Source: an uncultured Dorea sp.
GTDB taxonomy: Bacteria > Bacillota > Clostridia > Lachnospirales > Lachnospiraceae
Direction: 5' to 3'
Length of the DNA stretch: 48,529 nucleotides
Assembly (NCBI GenBank): GCA_910577685.1
Contig: CAJTOH010000028.1
Location: 1-48,529, forward strand
The notes under the pieces: model-generated
What the model saw: the letters and a program-made list of their open reading frames with translations, nothing else
Databases searched by the model: none
Told to the model about the DNA's origin: nothing
Translations under genes and position numbers: made by a program
Part shown: positions 17,309 through 25,268 of the stretch, piece after piece
Position numbering within the stretch: the first letter of the stretch is position 1
Layout: each line of letters opens with the position of its first letter

Positions 17309-17333
17309 TAAAGAGGTAAAGGAGCAGGATAGT

Positions 17334-19160
17334 ATGTGTGGAATAGTAGGCTATATCGGGAACAGGCAGGCGGCGCCGATTTTGTTGGACGGATTGGCGA
17401 AGCTTGAGTACAGAGGATATGATTCGGCGGGCATTGCGGTGTATAACGACGGCAGGATCGACATGATCAAATCAAAGGGCAGGCTTAAGGTATTAAGTGA
17501 ATTGACCCACGACGGGGCTACATTGCCGGGAACTCTGGGAATAGGCCATACGCGTTGGGCGACCCATGGATCTCCCTCTGATGTGAACGCCCATCCGCAT
17601 TTTAACGCAGATAAGAGTATTGTAGTCGTACATAATGGTATTATTGAGAACTATCTGAAGCTTAAGAAGAAGCTTGAGAAGCGGGGCTATGTGTTTGTCT
17701 CCGAGACGGATACGGAGATCATCGCGCACCTTCTGGACTACTATTATCAGGGGAATCCGCTGCAGGCGATTACAAAGGTTATGCACCGGATGGAAGGTTC
17801 CTATGCTCTGGGGATTATTTTTGAGGATCATCCGGAGGAGCTTTATGCGGTGCGGAAGGATAGTCCTCTGATCGTAGGCCATACTGACGGCGGAAGTATT
17901 ATTGCCTCCGACGTTCCGGCAGTTCTTCGCTATACCAGAGACGTTTATTTTATCGAAAATGAAGAGATCGTCCGTATGACAAAGGATTCTATGGAATTTT
18001 TCAATGTGGATGAGGAGCCGATCGTCAAGGATTCCGTGCGGATTGAGTGGGATGTCAATGCGGCCGAGAAGGGCGGATATGAACATTTCATGTTGAAAGA
18101 GATGTATGAGCAGCCGAAGTCCGTGATGGATACATTTTCGCCGAGGATTAAGGGGAACAGGATTGAGATTGAAGAACTGGGTATGACCGATGAGGAGATT
18201 CGGGGGATTCAGAAGATTATGATCGTTGCCTGCGGTTCGGCCTCCCATGTGGGCCATACCAGCAAATATATTCTGGAGGGGCTTGCAAGGATTCCGGTAG
18301 AGGTAGACATGGCGTCAGAGTTTCGTTACCGCAGCCCGATATTAGATGAGAATACGCTGCTGATCGTAATCAGCCAGTCCGGAGAGACTGCGGATACTCT
18401 GGCCGCGCTGCGTGAGGCGAAGAAGACGGGCGCAAGGGTAATGGGAATCGTCAACGTGGTAGGCAGCTCCATTGCAAGGGAAGCGGATAACGTAATGTAT
18501 ACGTGGGCCGGCCCCGAGATTGCGGTGGCGACCACAAAGGCATACTCCGCGCAGCTTACGGCCATGTATCTTCTGGCGATGAAGTTTGCGCAGGCCAGAG
18601 GACTGCTTGACGGCAAGGATGTAGAGAAGATGATCGGAGAGATGAAAGCGCTTCCGGCCCAGATCGAGATGATCCTGAACAACCGGGAGAAGATACAGAA
18701 ATTCGCAAACCGCTATCTGGCGGCCAGGGATATCTTCTTCATCGGCCGGGGGATCGATCATGCGATCTCTATGGAAGGCTCCCTGAAACTGAAAGAAATC
18801 TCTTACATCCACTCCGAGGCATACGCGGCCGGCGAACTAAAACACGGCACGATCTCCCTCGTAGAAGAGGGAACCTTGGTCGCCGCAGTCCTGACTCAGA
18901 AAGAGCTTTACAAAAAAATGATCAGCAACATGGAAGAGGTCCGCACCCGCGGCGCTTTTGTAATGGCAGTCACAGTTGAAGGAAATACGGAGGTTGAAAA
19001 GGCGGCGGATTACGTAATCTATATACCGGAAACAAACAAATACTTTACCAATTCCCTTGCGATCATTCCTCTCCAGCTCTTTGCCTACTACATTGCCGTA
19101 GGCCGCGGCTGCGATGTAGATAAACCGAGAAACTTGGCCAAATCCGTTACCGTAGAGTAG
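17334..19160 (+). CDS. glmS: Glutamine-fructose-6-phosphate aminotransferase
   Basis: Makes glucosamine-6-phosphate from fructose-6-phosphate and glutamine, the entry step to UDP-GlcNAc for peptidoglycan and surface glycans. The start must be ATG 17334 because the mature N-terminal Cys2 of MCGIVGYIG is the glutaminase nucleophile; an upstream in-frame ATG at 17298 would bury it. The 608 residues carry the class II amidotransferase domain (HTRWATHG, HNGIIENY) and two SIS isomerase domains (VACGSASHVGH, ISQSGETADTLAALR), ending in the conserved PRNLAKSVTVE. AAAGGAGCAGG lies upstream. The last 350 bases use more C-ending codons than the rest, a small local oddity. Confidence 0.97.
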   Translation: MCGIVGYIGNRQAAPILLDGLAKLEYRGYDSAGIAVYNDGRIDMIKSKGRLKVLSELTHDGATLPGTLGIGHTRWATHGSPSDVNAHPHFNADKSIVVVHNGIIENYLKLKKKLEKRGYVFVSETDTEIIAHLLDYYYQGNPLQAITKVMHRMEGSYALGIIFEDHPEELYAVRKDSPLIVGHTDGGSIIASDVPAVLRYTRDVYFIENEEIVRMTKDSMEFFNVDEEPIVKDSVRIEWDVNAAEKGGYEHFMLKEMYEQPKSVMDTFSPRIKGNRIEIEELGMTDEEIRGIQKIMIVACGSASHVGHTSKYILEGLARIPVEVDMASEFRYRSPILDENTLLIVISQSGETADTLAALREAKKTGARVMGIVNVVGSSIAREADNVMYTWAGPEIAVATTKAYSAQLTAMYLLAMKFAQARGLLDGKDVEKMIGEMKALPAQIEMILNNREKIQKFANRYLAARDIFFIGRGIDHAISMEGSLKLKEISYIHSEAYAAGELKHGTISLVEEGTLVAAVLTQKELYKKMISNMEEVRTRGAFVMAVTVEGNTEVEKAADYVIYIPETNKYFTNSLAIIPLQLFAYYIAVGRGCDVDKPRNLAKSVTVE

Positions 19161-19192
19161 AATGGAACTAATCGGCTGATCTAAATTAATAC

Positions 19193-19253
19193 GGCAGGAA
19201 TCTCCCGAAGCGGGACAATAAAGGGCTAAACCGGCGGTTCGGGAATTCCTGCC
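19193..19253. terminator. Long stem-loop between convergent glmS and deacetylase genes
   Basis: GGCAGGAATCTCCCGAA (19193-19209) pairs with TTCGGGAATTCCTGCC (19238-19253) with one bulged base and a 28-base loop. Neither strand has a good T run right after the stem, so it may be a terminator of poor form or an mRNA 3'-end stabiliser for both convergent transcripts. Confidence 0.5.
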
Positions 19254-19288
19254 ATGTCTTGAAGTACGCTGCAATTAAAACAACAGCC

Positions 19289-20188
19289 TTACTCCGTCTT
19301 TTTTATCAGCTCATCCAGCCCGTGGAAGGTATATCCCATTTCTTCCCATTTCCCCAGCAGTTCGTCTAATATTTCCGCATTGGTGCTGGAGGTACTATGT
19401 AACAGCACAATCGCTCCGGGATGGATACGCCCCAGTAGTTTATCGAAGGCTTCCTCGTGGGAAGGCTGGTCGTCCTGATACCAGTCGACATAGGCAAGGC
19501 TCCAGAAGAACGTATGATACCCCATCTCCTTCGCCATCCGGAGATTTTCCGTACTGTATTTTCCCTGAGGCGGCCGGTAGTATCTGGTCATCTCTTCCCC
19601 CGTAATTTCTTTATAGAGGTCTTCCACGTCTTTCAATTCTTTTTCAAAAGCTTCCTCCGTGGAAATCTGCGACATGTCTGGATGACGATAGGTATGGTTT
19701 CCAACCGTGTGCCCCTCCTCATGCATGCGCTTCACCAGTTCGGGGCTTGTGGAAATAAAGTTCCCCACCACGAAAAAGGCGGCGCTTGCCTTATGCTTTT
19801 TCAGCGCGTCCAGCAGCGCTTCAGTATTACCGTTTTCGTACCCGCAGTCAAACGTTAAGTAAATTTTTTTCTCGTCCGTATCTTCCGCGTAATACGCGTC
19901 ATATTGTTTTAGTTCGTCAAAGGTGGCGTTGGCGACAGGCGGCTTACCGTCTTCCTGAAAACTTAATCCCCAGTTTTCCGCGGCCGGCGCGATTGCGGAG
20001 GATACGTCGTAGGACATGGCGGCCTCAGGAGAAAACCGCATGGCGGCCAGACATCCGGCGAGATAAGATAAGGCAAAAAAAAGGGTGATTCCTATAGGCT
20101 TGAGATATTTGTACCCAAAGGGCGGCGTAAGACGCAAAGATTTGCGGGGCGGACGGGATTCGTCCGGCAAATTGTGATTGAATGACAT
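19289..20188 (-). CDS. PdaA-like polysaccharide (peptidoglycan) deacetylase
   Basis: A 299-residue NodB-type deacetylase. The start is ATG 20188, behind GGGAG; the longer frame upstream overlaps the divergent gene and has no ribosome binding site. An N-terminal membrane anchor lies at about residues 22-45. Catalytic motifs seen: LTFDCGYENGNT (Asp pair), GNHTYRHPDM (metal-binding His residues), RYYRPPQGKYS and IVLLHS. TFDCGYENG is the form found in PdaA, the enzyme that deacetylates N-acetylmuramic acid on the way to muramic-delta-lactam of the spore cortex. It could equally act on vegetative wall. Confidence 0.88.
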   Translation of the reverse strand: MSFNHNLPDESRPPRKSLRLTPPFGYKYLKPIGITLFFALSYLAGCLAAMRFSPEAAMSYDVSSAIAPAAENWGLSFQEDGKPPVANATFDELKQYDAYYAEDTDEKKIYLTFDCGYENGNTEALLDALKKHKASAAFFVVGNFISTSPELVKRMHEEGHTVGNHTYRHPDMSQISTEEAFEKELKDVEDLYKEITGEEMTRYYRPPQGKYSTENLRMAKEMGYHTFFWSLAYVDWYQDDQPSHEEAFDKLLGRIHPGAIVLLHSTSSTNAEILDELLGKWEEMGYTFHGLDELIKKTE

Positions 20189-20236
20189 AGATACTCCCTT
20201 GTTACCGGCGTAAACAGTAACACTCCGTTTGAGTTT

Positions 20237-20266
20237 GTTATAGTATGTATATGCATTTCCTTGCAA
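20237..20266 (-). promoter_or_regulatory. Promoter of the deacetylase gene
   Basis: On the minus strand TTGCAA (20266-20261) and TATAAC (20242-20237) with an 18-base spacer. The -35 hexamer is self-complementary and is shared with the plus-strand promoter at 20261-20289. Confidence 0.5.
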
Positions 20267-20289
20267 TGTATGAGAAAAGAGTGTAAAAT
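20261..20289 (+). promoter_or_regulatory. Promoter of the ElyC/SanA-like gene
   Basis: TTGCAA at 20261-20266 and TAAAAT at 20284-20289 with a 17-base spacer; divergent from, and sharing its -35 hexamer with, the deacetylase promoter. Confidence 0.5.
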
Positions 20290-20326
20290 TATTCGGAGGA
20301 ATGAAAGGAAAGAACGAGGTATCATA

Positions 20327-20917
20327 ATGAAGACGACGAAGGATAGGATAAAGTGGATGACGGTTGGATTTCTGGCCGCCCATATATTTTTATTTTGTGT
20401 GATATTCCGCATGCCTAAGAAGCGGTGGGATCAGGACAGCTACGACTGCGCCATTGTCTGCGGGTGCAGGGTGAAGCCGGACGGCGTCCCCTCCGACACG
20501 CTGAAGGCAAGGGTGGAGAAGGGTGTAAAGCTCTGGAAAGAGAAGCGCGTGAAGTATCTGATCATGTCTGGCGCGGCGGTTCACAGCGATTACGTGGAAG
20601 CAGAGGCGATGAAACGCTATGCTATGGAGCTTGGCGTACCCGGGGAGTATATTTTAGAGGAGAAGCAGGCGGTCAGCACCTACCATAACCTGCTGTATTC
20701 CTGCCGTATGATGGTAAACTGCAATTTTCAGGACTGCGTTGTGGTGACCAGCGGATGGCATCTGAGGAAAGCGGACCATTACACCAGATCGAAAGGTGTG
20801 AATTATGTGATGGCAGCGGCAGAGAATCCTAAGAAACAGAAGTTTTGGGAAATATTATGGCTTTATGTGCAAACGAACGTGCATATGTATCTGAATATGT
20901 GGAGAGGTTATTATTGA
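20327..20917 (+). CDS. ElyC/SanA/YdcF-family (DUF218) membrane protein
   Basis: A 196-residue protein with one N-terminal membrane segment (about residues 10-28) and a DUF218 domain: CAIVCGCRVKPDGVPSDTLKARVEKGVKLW, then LIMSGAAV, EAEAMKRYAMELGVP, STYHNLLYSCR and VVTSGWHLRKADHY, all family landmarks. Members (SanA, ElyC, YdcF) affect envelope integrity or lipid-carrier metabolism in enterobacteria; the enzymatic reaction is not known. Start ATG 20327 is 6 bases after GAGGT. An ATG at 20301 directly abuts GGAGGA and is out of frame, so I did not use it. Its neighbour, a wall deacetylase, supports an envelope role. Confidence 0.85.
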   Translation: MKTTKDRIKWMTVGFLAAHIFLFCVIFRMPKKRWDQDSYDCAIVCGCRVKPDGVPSDTLKARVEKGVKLWKEKRVKYLIMSGAAVHSDYVEAEAMKRYAMELGVPGEYILEEKQAVSTYHNLLYSCRMMVNCNFQDCVVVTSGWHLRKADHYTRSKGVNYVMAAAENPKKQKFWEILWLYVQTNVHMYLNMWRGYY

Positions 20918-20952
20918 TAACCTCTGATTATCAATGATTTGTGGGGGCGGCG

Positions 20953-21975
20953 ATGGAAGAAAAGGACCAAGGACAGCTATGTCGGGAGATTCATTACTGG
21001 AAAACGGAAAATGGAGTAGTGGTAACGGGATGCTACGGGACAGACGGACAGGTTGTTCTGCCGGATGAGATTGACGGGATGGAAGTCAAAGGAATTGCGG
21101 ATTATACGTTTGCCGAGAACCGCGGGGAAGAAGAGGGAACGCTTATATGGGAAATCGGACAAACCCTGTCGGGCGGCGTCCGGGACAGGATTTGCGGCGG
21201 GATGGTAAGGGAGATCCGTCTGCCGTCCCATGTGACGGAGATCGGCAGGTACGCCTTCTACCGGTGTAAGAATCTAAAGAGGCTTTTGCTTACGGACAGC
21301 CTGCTCGAGATTGGCGGCGGGGCGTTTACCGGATGTAATCTGTCGGAGGTGGAGATCCATTTTCATGAAGGAGAGCAAAGCTGCCTGAAATCCATTCTGG
21401 ACGAGATCCGTTTTGCGGTCCGGGCAAAACTTTGCTATTTTGAGAACGAGGATATGGGGGGAGAGAATACCGCTTCGGGGCGGAACGGGACTAAGGAAGC
21501 AAGGCTTCTCTTTCCGGAACACTATGAGGAAGCCGTGGAGAATACGCCCGCAAGGATTTTATTTACCCAGCGCCACGGGGCGGGCGGTTATTACAGGCAG
21601 TGTTTTTATGACCGGAGGCTGGATTTTAAGAGATATGATGAATTGTTCCTTCATACGGTGGTGCAGGAGAAGCCGGATATTGCGGCGGAATTGGCGCTTG
21701 GCCGCCTGCGTTATCCTTTCCGGCTCACAAAAGAGGCGCGGGAAGGGTATGAAACTTATTTGAGGGGACATTTGGAGGATGCGGCCGATTGGCTGATTGA
21801 ACATGGAGATGCGGAGGGAGTCAGGTTTCTTGGGAGCGGGGGATACTGGACCGGGGAAGCGCTGGACTATGGGGTCGGCGCGGCGGCGGACAGGAAGGAA
21901 ACGGAGATTCTAAGTATCCTTATGGACGAGAAACACAGGCGGTATCCCGGGAAACGCAGGAGGTTCGAGCTGTAG
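20953..21975 (+). CDS. BspA-type leucine-rich repeat protein
   Basis: A 340-residue protein without signal peptide or membrane segment, hence cytoplasmic. Its N-terminal half carries BspA-type (LRR_5) repeats, most clearly around LPSHVTEIGRYAFYRCKNL and SLLEIGGGAFTGCNL (about residues 90-125), preceded by GCYGTDGQVVLPDEIDGMEV. The C-terminal half, from about residue 165, is unlike LRRs, rich in Arg/Glu and mostly helical-looking, with a LHTVVQEKPDIAAELALGRLRYP stretch of ankyrin-like feel. It opens the module with the VWA and MoxR-like genes, suggesting an adaptor or substrate-recognition role. Start ATG 20953 is preferred over GTG 20941. Confidence 0.72.
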   Translation: MEEKDQGQLCREIHYWKTENGVVVTGCYGTDGQVVLPDEIDGMEVKGIADYTFAENRGEEEGTLIWEIGQTLSGGVRDRICGGMVREIRLPSHVTEIGRYAFYRCKNLKRLLLTDSLLEIGGGAFTGCNLSEVEIHFHEGEQSCLKSILDEIRFAVRAKLCYFENEDMGGENTASGRNGTKEARLLFPEHYEEAVENTPARILFTQRHGAGGYYRQCFYDRRLDFKRYDELFLHTVVQEKPDIAAELALGRLRYPFRLTKEAREGYETYLRGHLEDAADWLIEHGDAEGVRFLGSGGYWTGEALDYGVGAAADRKETEILSILMDEKHRRYPGKRRRFEL

Positions 21976-22040
21976 GGCGGGTCATGGAGAGGGGCGTCTA
22001 AGACAGCGGTGAAAAGCAGTTGGGAAACGGAAGGTGAATC

Positions 22041-23360
22041 ATGGAGAGCGGCAGGGATACGGGTGAAAAACTGGAAATGATTGGCAGGAAGATTCTTGCG
22101 GTCTCACGCAATGAGCTGTATCTCAAGATGCGTTTTCTGGATGTGGCTCTTTCAAGCCTTGCCTTTGCGATGGACGCCGGGGCGGATGGGCTTGGGACGG
22201 ATGGGCTTTACTTATACTATCATCCCCAATATCTGGGCGGACTCTACCGGGAAGACCGTGTGCTGGTGAACCGTCTTTATCTGCACCTGGTGCTTCACGG
22301 GATTTTCCGGCATATCACAAGGAGAAAGGGGCGCGGGGAACGTCTCTACGGCCTTGCCTGCGATATAGCTGCGGAGTCTATGATAGACGGCATGCAGTAT
22401 AGGTGCGTCCTTAAGAGCCGTTCCCTGCTGAGGCGGGAAACATACCAAAGGCTTTACAGGGAGAGAAAGGTGCTGGCGGCGGATCAGGTCTACAAGGTTT
22501 TGGAAGGCTGGGGGCTTTCTGAGAAGGAACTTCTGCGTTTGGAGGCGGAATTCAGGGCAGACGATCACAGTTATTGGCCTTCGGAGGAAGACCGAAAGAA
22601 GCAGGAAGAGATTGAAAACCGTTGGAAGGATATCAGCGAGCAGATGGAGACGGAGATGGAGACATTTTCAAAGGAAATGTCGTCGGGAACGGGAGATCTG
22701 ATCGGTCAGCTGCGGGTAGAGAACCGGGAGAGGTTTGATTACCGGCAGTTTCTTAAAAAATTCTCGGTATTGCGGGAGGAGGCGGCGGTGGACGAGGATT
22801 CTTTTGACTATGTGTTCTATACCTACGGGCTGTCCCTGTACGGGAATCTTCCGCTTGTGGAACCTCTGGAGTGGAAAGAAACCCGGAAAGTGGAGGAATT
22901 CGCGGTAGTGATAGATACGTCCATGTCCTGCTCCAAGGAGCTGGTGAAAAAGTTTCTGGAAGAAACGTACGGGGCGCTCAGTGAAAATGACAGTTTTTTC
23001 CGTAAGGTGAATATCCATGTCATCCAATGCGACGACACGGTGCAGACGGATAAGAAGATCACCGGCGGGCAGGAGCTTAAGGAGTATATGGAGAACCTCG
23101 AACTGCGGGGAGAGGGCGGGACGGATTTCAGGCCTGCGTTTGAGTATGTGGAGGAGCTGATACGGCGGCGGGTGTTCGGGCAGTTGAAGGGGCTGATCTA
23201 TTTTACGGACGGCAAAGGGACTTATCCGGCGAAGACGCCGCCTTTTGATACGGCGTTCGTGTTCCTCGAGGAAGATTATGAGGATACGGACGTGCCGCCT
23301 TGGGCGATGAAGCTGGTGATTTCAGAAGAGCAGCTTGAGCGTGAGCCGCGGCGGCTGTGA
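22041..23360 (+). CDS. DUF2201-type protein: degenerate metallopeptidase domain plus VWA domain
   Basis: A 439-residue cytoplasmic protein. The N-terminal domain matches the putative metallopeptidase family paired with VWA-like domains, but the zinc motif reads HLVLH at residues 82-86 (then H91), with Leu where HExxH has the catalytic Glu, so peptidase activity is doubtful. The C-terminal von Willebrand A-like domain has an intact MIDAS: DTSMS at about residues 291-295, a GGTDFRP Thr, and FTDG near 388. Start ATG 22041 follows GGAAGGTG. It is followed by a MoxR-like ATPase, the usual partner of bacterial VWA proteins, as in RavA-ViaA. Confidence 0.82.
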   Translation: MESGRDTGEKLEMIGRKILAVSRNELYLKMRFLDVALSSLAFAMDAGADGLGTDGLYLYYHPQYLGGLYREDRVLVNRLYLHLVLHGIFRHITRRKGRGERLYGLACDIAAESMIDGMQYRCVLKSRSLLRRETYQRLYRERKVLAADQVYKVLEGWGLSEKELLRLEAEFRADDHSYWPSEEDRKKQEEIENRWKDISEQMETEMETFSKEMSSGTGDLIGQLRVENRERFDYRQFLKKFSVLREEAAVDEDSFDYVFYTYGLSLYGNLPLVEPLEWKETRKVEEFAVVIDTSMSCSKELVKKFLEETYGALSENDSFFRKVNIHVIQCDDTVQTDKKITGGQELKEYMENLELRGEGGTDFRPAFEYVEELIRRRVFGQLKGLIYFTDGKGTYPAKTPPFDTAFVFLEEDYEDTDVPPWAMKLVISEEQLEREPRRL

Positions 23361-23385
23361 GAAAAGCGAAAAAGGAGATTCAGAT

Positions 23386-24891
23386 ATGGACATTAAACGG
23401 GCGAAAAAGGAGATCAAGGATTCCGTTAAGGCGTATCTTCTGAAAGATGAGGACGGCGGTTATATGATCCCTTCTATCCGTCAGAGGCCGATCTTGTTAA
23501 TGGGGCCTCCGGGAATCGGAAAGACCCAGATTATGGAGCAGATTGCAAAAGAATGTAAGATTGGGCTTGTGGCGTATACGATTACCCACCATACGAGACA
23601 GAGCGCCATTGGCCTGCCGTTTATCCGTGAGAAGGTATACGGCGGCAGGGAATATTCTGCCACGGAATATACTATGAGCGAAATCATAGGATCCGTCTAT
23701 GAGAATATTGAGGAGACGGGGATCAAAGAGGGGATCCTGTTTATTGATGAGATCAACTGTGTCTCAGAGACCCTTGCGCCTGCCATGCTCCAGTTCCTGC
23801 AGTGCAAGACGTTCGGCAATCAGGCGGTTCCGCGGGGATGGGTGATTGTGGCTGCGGGCAATCCGCAGGAGTACAACAGGTCAGTGCGGGATTTCGATAT
23901 GGTAACGCTTGACCGGATACGGAAGATTGACATAGAAGAGAATTATGAAGTGTGGAGGGAATATGCCTATCAGGCGGAGATCCATCCTGCAATCATGGCG
24001 TATCTCGAGATCAGGAGGGAGTATTTCTACCGGATGGAGACGACCGTGGACGGGAAGGCGTTTGCCACTGCGCGCGGATGGGAGGATCTGTCGGAATTCC
24101 TGAAAGCCTGCGAGGTTCTTGGAAAACAGGCCGACCGGGAGGTTGTGCATCAGTACATCCAGCACTGGAAGATTGCGAAGGATTTTGCAAATTATCTGGA
24201 ATTGTATGAGAAATATAAGCGGGACTACGGGCTTTTGAGGATCTTGGAAGGCAGGTACGAAGGGGAGACGGTAAAGCAGCTTAGGTCCGCCTCCTTCGAC
24301 GAGAGGCTCAGCGTTGTGAATATGCTGATCGGGAAACTCAGCGGAATGTTCCGGGACAGGTTTATGGAGGAAAGATATGTAGAGCTGCTCCACGGGTATC
24401 TGCTTCGGTACAAGGAGTGTATGGAGTTTGACACGGTGATTCGGGAGGCGTCGGAGAAATACGGGAATCTGCGGAAGGCCCGGCATCTGACGAGGGCCGA
24501 GGACGGCGTCTGGCGGAAGGTATTATCCGCACTTGAACGAAACGGGCAGGAGGTAAAGAAGGAACATCTGTCAGGCGGGGAGGCGTTTGCCCGCGTCAAA
24601 GAGATGTTTGGGCAGGAGACAGAACTTCGGGAGCAGAAGATCGACGGGACATTGGATGCCCTTGAGCACGTTTTTGATTTCATGGAGGAGGCTTTCGGGG
24701 ACAGCCAGGAGATGGTGGCATTCGTGACGGAGCTGAACACAGACTATTACAGCGTGCAGTTTTTGAAAGACAATGACTGCGAACGTTACTGCCGTTACAA
24801 TAAAAAACTGCTGTTCGGGGAACGGCAGGAGGAGATATTAAAAGAGCTGGACGAGGTAGAGCAGGAATTAAATACTGCTTTAAAATCGTAA
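23386..24891 (+). CDS. MoxR-like AAA+ ATPase
   Basis: A 501-residue AAA+ ATPase. Walker A is GPPGIGKTQ at about residues 39-47, Walker B is GILFIDEINC at about 118-127, followed by the MoxR-typical GWVIVAAGNPQEYNRSVRDFD with sensor 1 Asn and the arginine-finger region. The C-terminal 230 residues are helical and specific to this subfamily. Members act as chaperones that insert metal cofactors or remodel partner proteins, working with VWA proteins. Start ATG 23386 lies behind AAAGGAG; the longer frame overlapping the VWA gene has no site. Short gap of 25 bases to the VWA stop. Confidence 0.88.
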   Translation: MDIKRAKKEIKDSVKAYLLKDEDGGYMIPSIRQRPILLMGPPGIGKTQIMEQIAKECKIGLVAYTITHHTRQSAIGLPFIREKVYGGREYSATEYTMSEIIGSVYENIEETGIKEGILFIDEINCVSETLAPAMLQFLQCKTFGNQAVPRGWVIVAAGNPQEYNRSVRDFDMVTLDRIRKIDIEENYEVWREYAYQAEIHPAIMAYLEIRREYFYRMETTVDGKAFATARGWEDLSEFLKACEVLGKQADREVVHQYIQHWKIAKDFANYLELYEKYKRDYGLLRILEGRYEGETVKQLRSASFDERLSVVNMLIGKLSGMFRDRFMEERYVELLHGYLLRYKECMEFDTVIREASEKYGNLRKARHLTRAEDGVWRKVLSALERNGQEVKKEHLSGGEAFARVKEMFGQETELREQKIDGTLDALEHVFDFMEEAFGDSQEMVAFVTELNTDYYSVQFLKDNDCERYCRYNKKLLFGERQEEILKELDEVEQELNTALKS

Positions 24892-24920
24892 GGGTGTTTG
24901 ACAAAAAGGAGGAAGAAAAT

Positions 24921-25268
24921 ATGTTGTTGGTACACTATCCGAAATGCAGTACATGCCAGAAGGCGAAGAAGTGGCTTGACGGGAAAGGCGCGGAATTTGA
25001 AGAGCGGGATATTAAGGAGCAGAATCCCACGAAAGAGGAATTGAAGGAATGGCATCGGAAGAGCGGTATGCCCTTGAAGAAATTTTTCAATACCAGCGGT
25101 ATGATTTACCGGGAGATGCAGTTAAAAGACAAGCTGCCGGACATGACGGAAGAAGAACAGTATGAACTGCTGGCGACGGACGGCATGCTGGTGAAGCGCC
25201 CGATTCTGGTGACGGACACGGCCGTAGTAACCGGTTTCCGTGAGAAAGAGTGGGAGAACTTGGTATGA
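24921..25268 (+). CDS. ArsC/Spx-family thioredoxin-fold protein
   Basis: A 115-residue ArsC-like protein. The redox-type motif CSTC is at residues 10-13 (YPKCSTCQKAKKWL), and the conserved RPILVTD segment lies near the C-terminus. The fold covers arsenate reductases, Spx regulators and the YffB group; the CxxC and 115-residue length fit the YffB/Spx-like branch better than classical arsenate reductase, and no arsenic genes are nearby. ATG 24921 is 6 bases after AAAGGAGG. Its stop overlaps the ATG of the adenosine deaminase gene. Confidence 0.85.
   Translation: MLLVHYPKCSTCQKAKKWLDGKGAEFEERDIKEQNPTKEELKEWHRKSGMPLKKFFNTSGMIYREMQLKDKLPDMTEEEQYELLATDGMLVKRPILVTDTAVVTGFREKEWENLV

Noticed and set aside
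17217..17333. glmS ribozyme
   Set aside because: The 120-base leader lacks the recognisable ribozyme core and cleavage context; only simple hairpins are seen.
20301..20327. Eight-codon leader peptide whose stop overlaps the ElyC-like start
   Set aside because: Its ATG directly abuts the Shine-Dalgarno sequence with no spacer, so it is unlikely to be translated.
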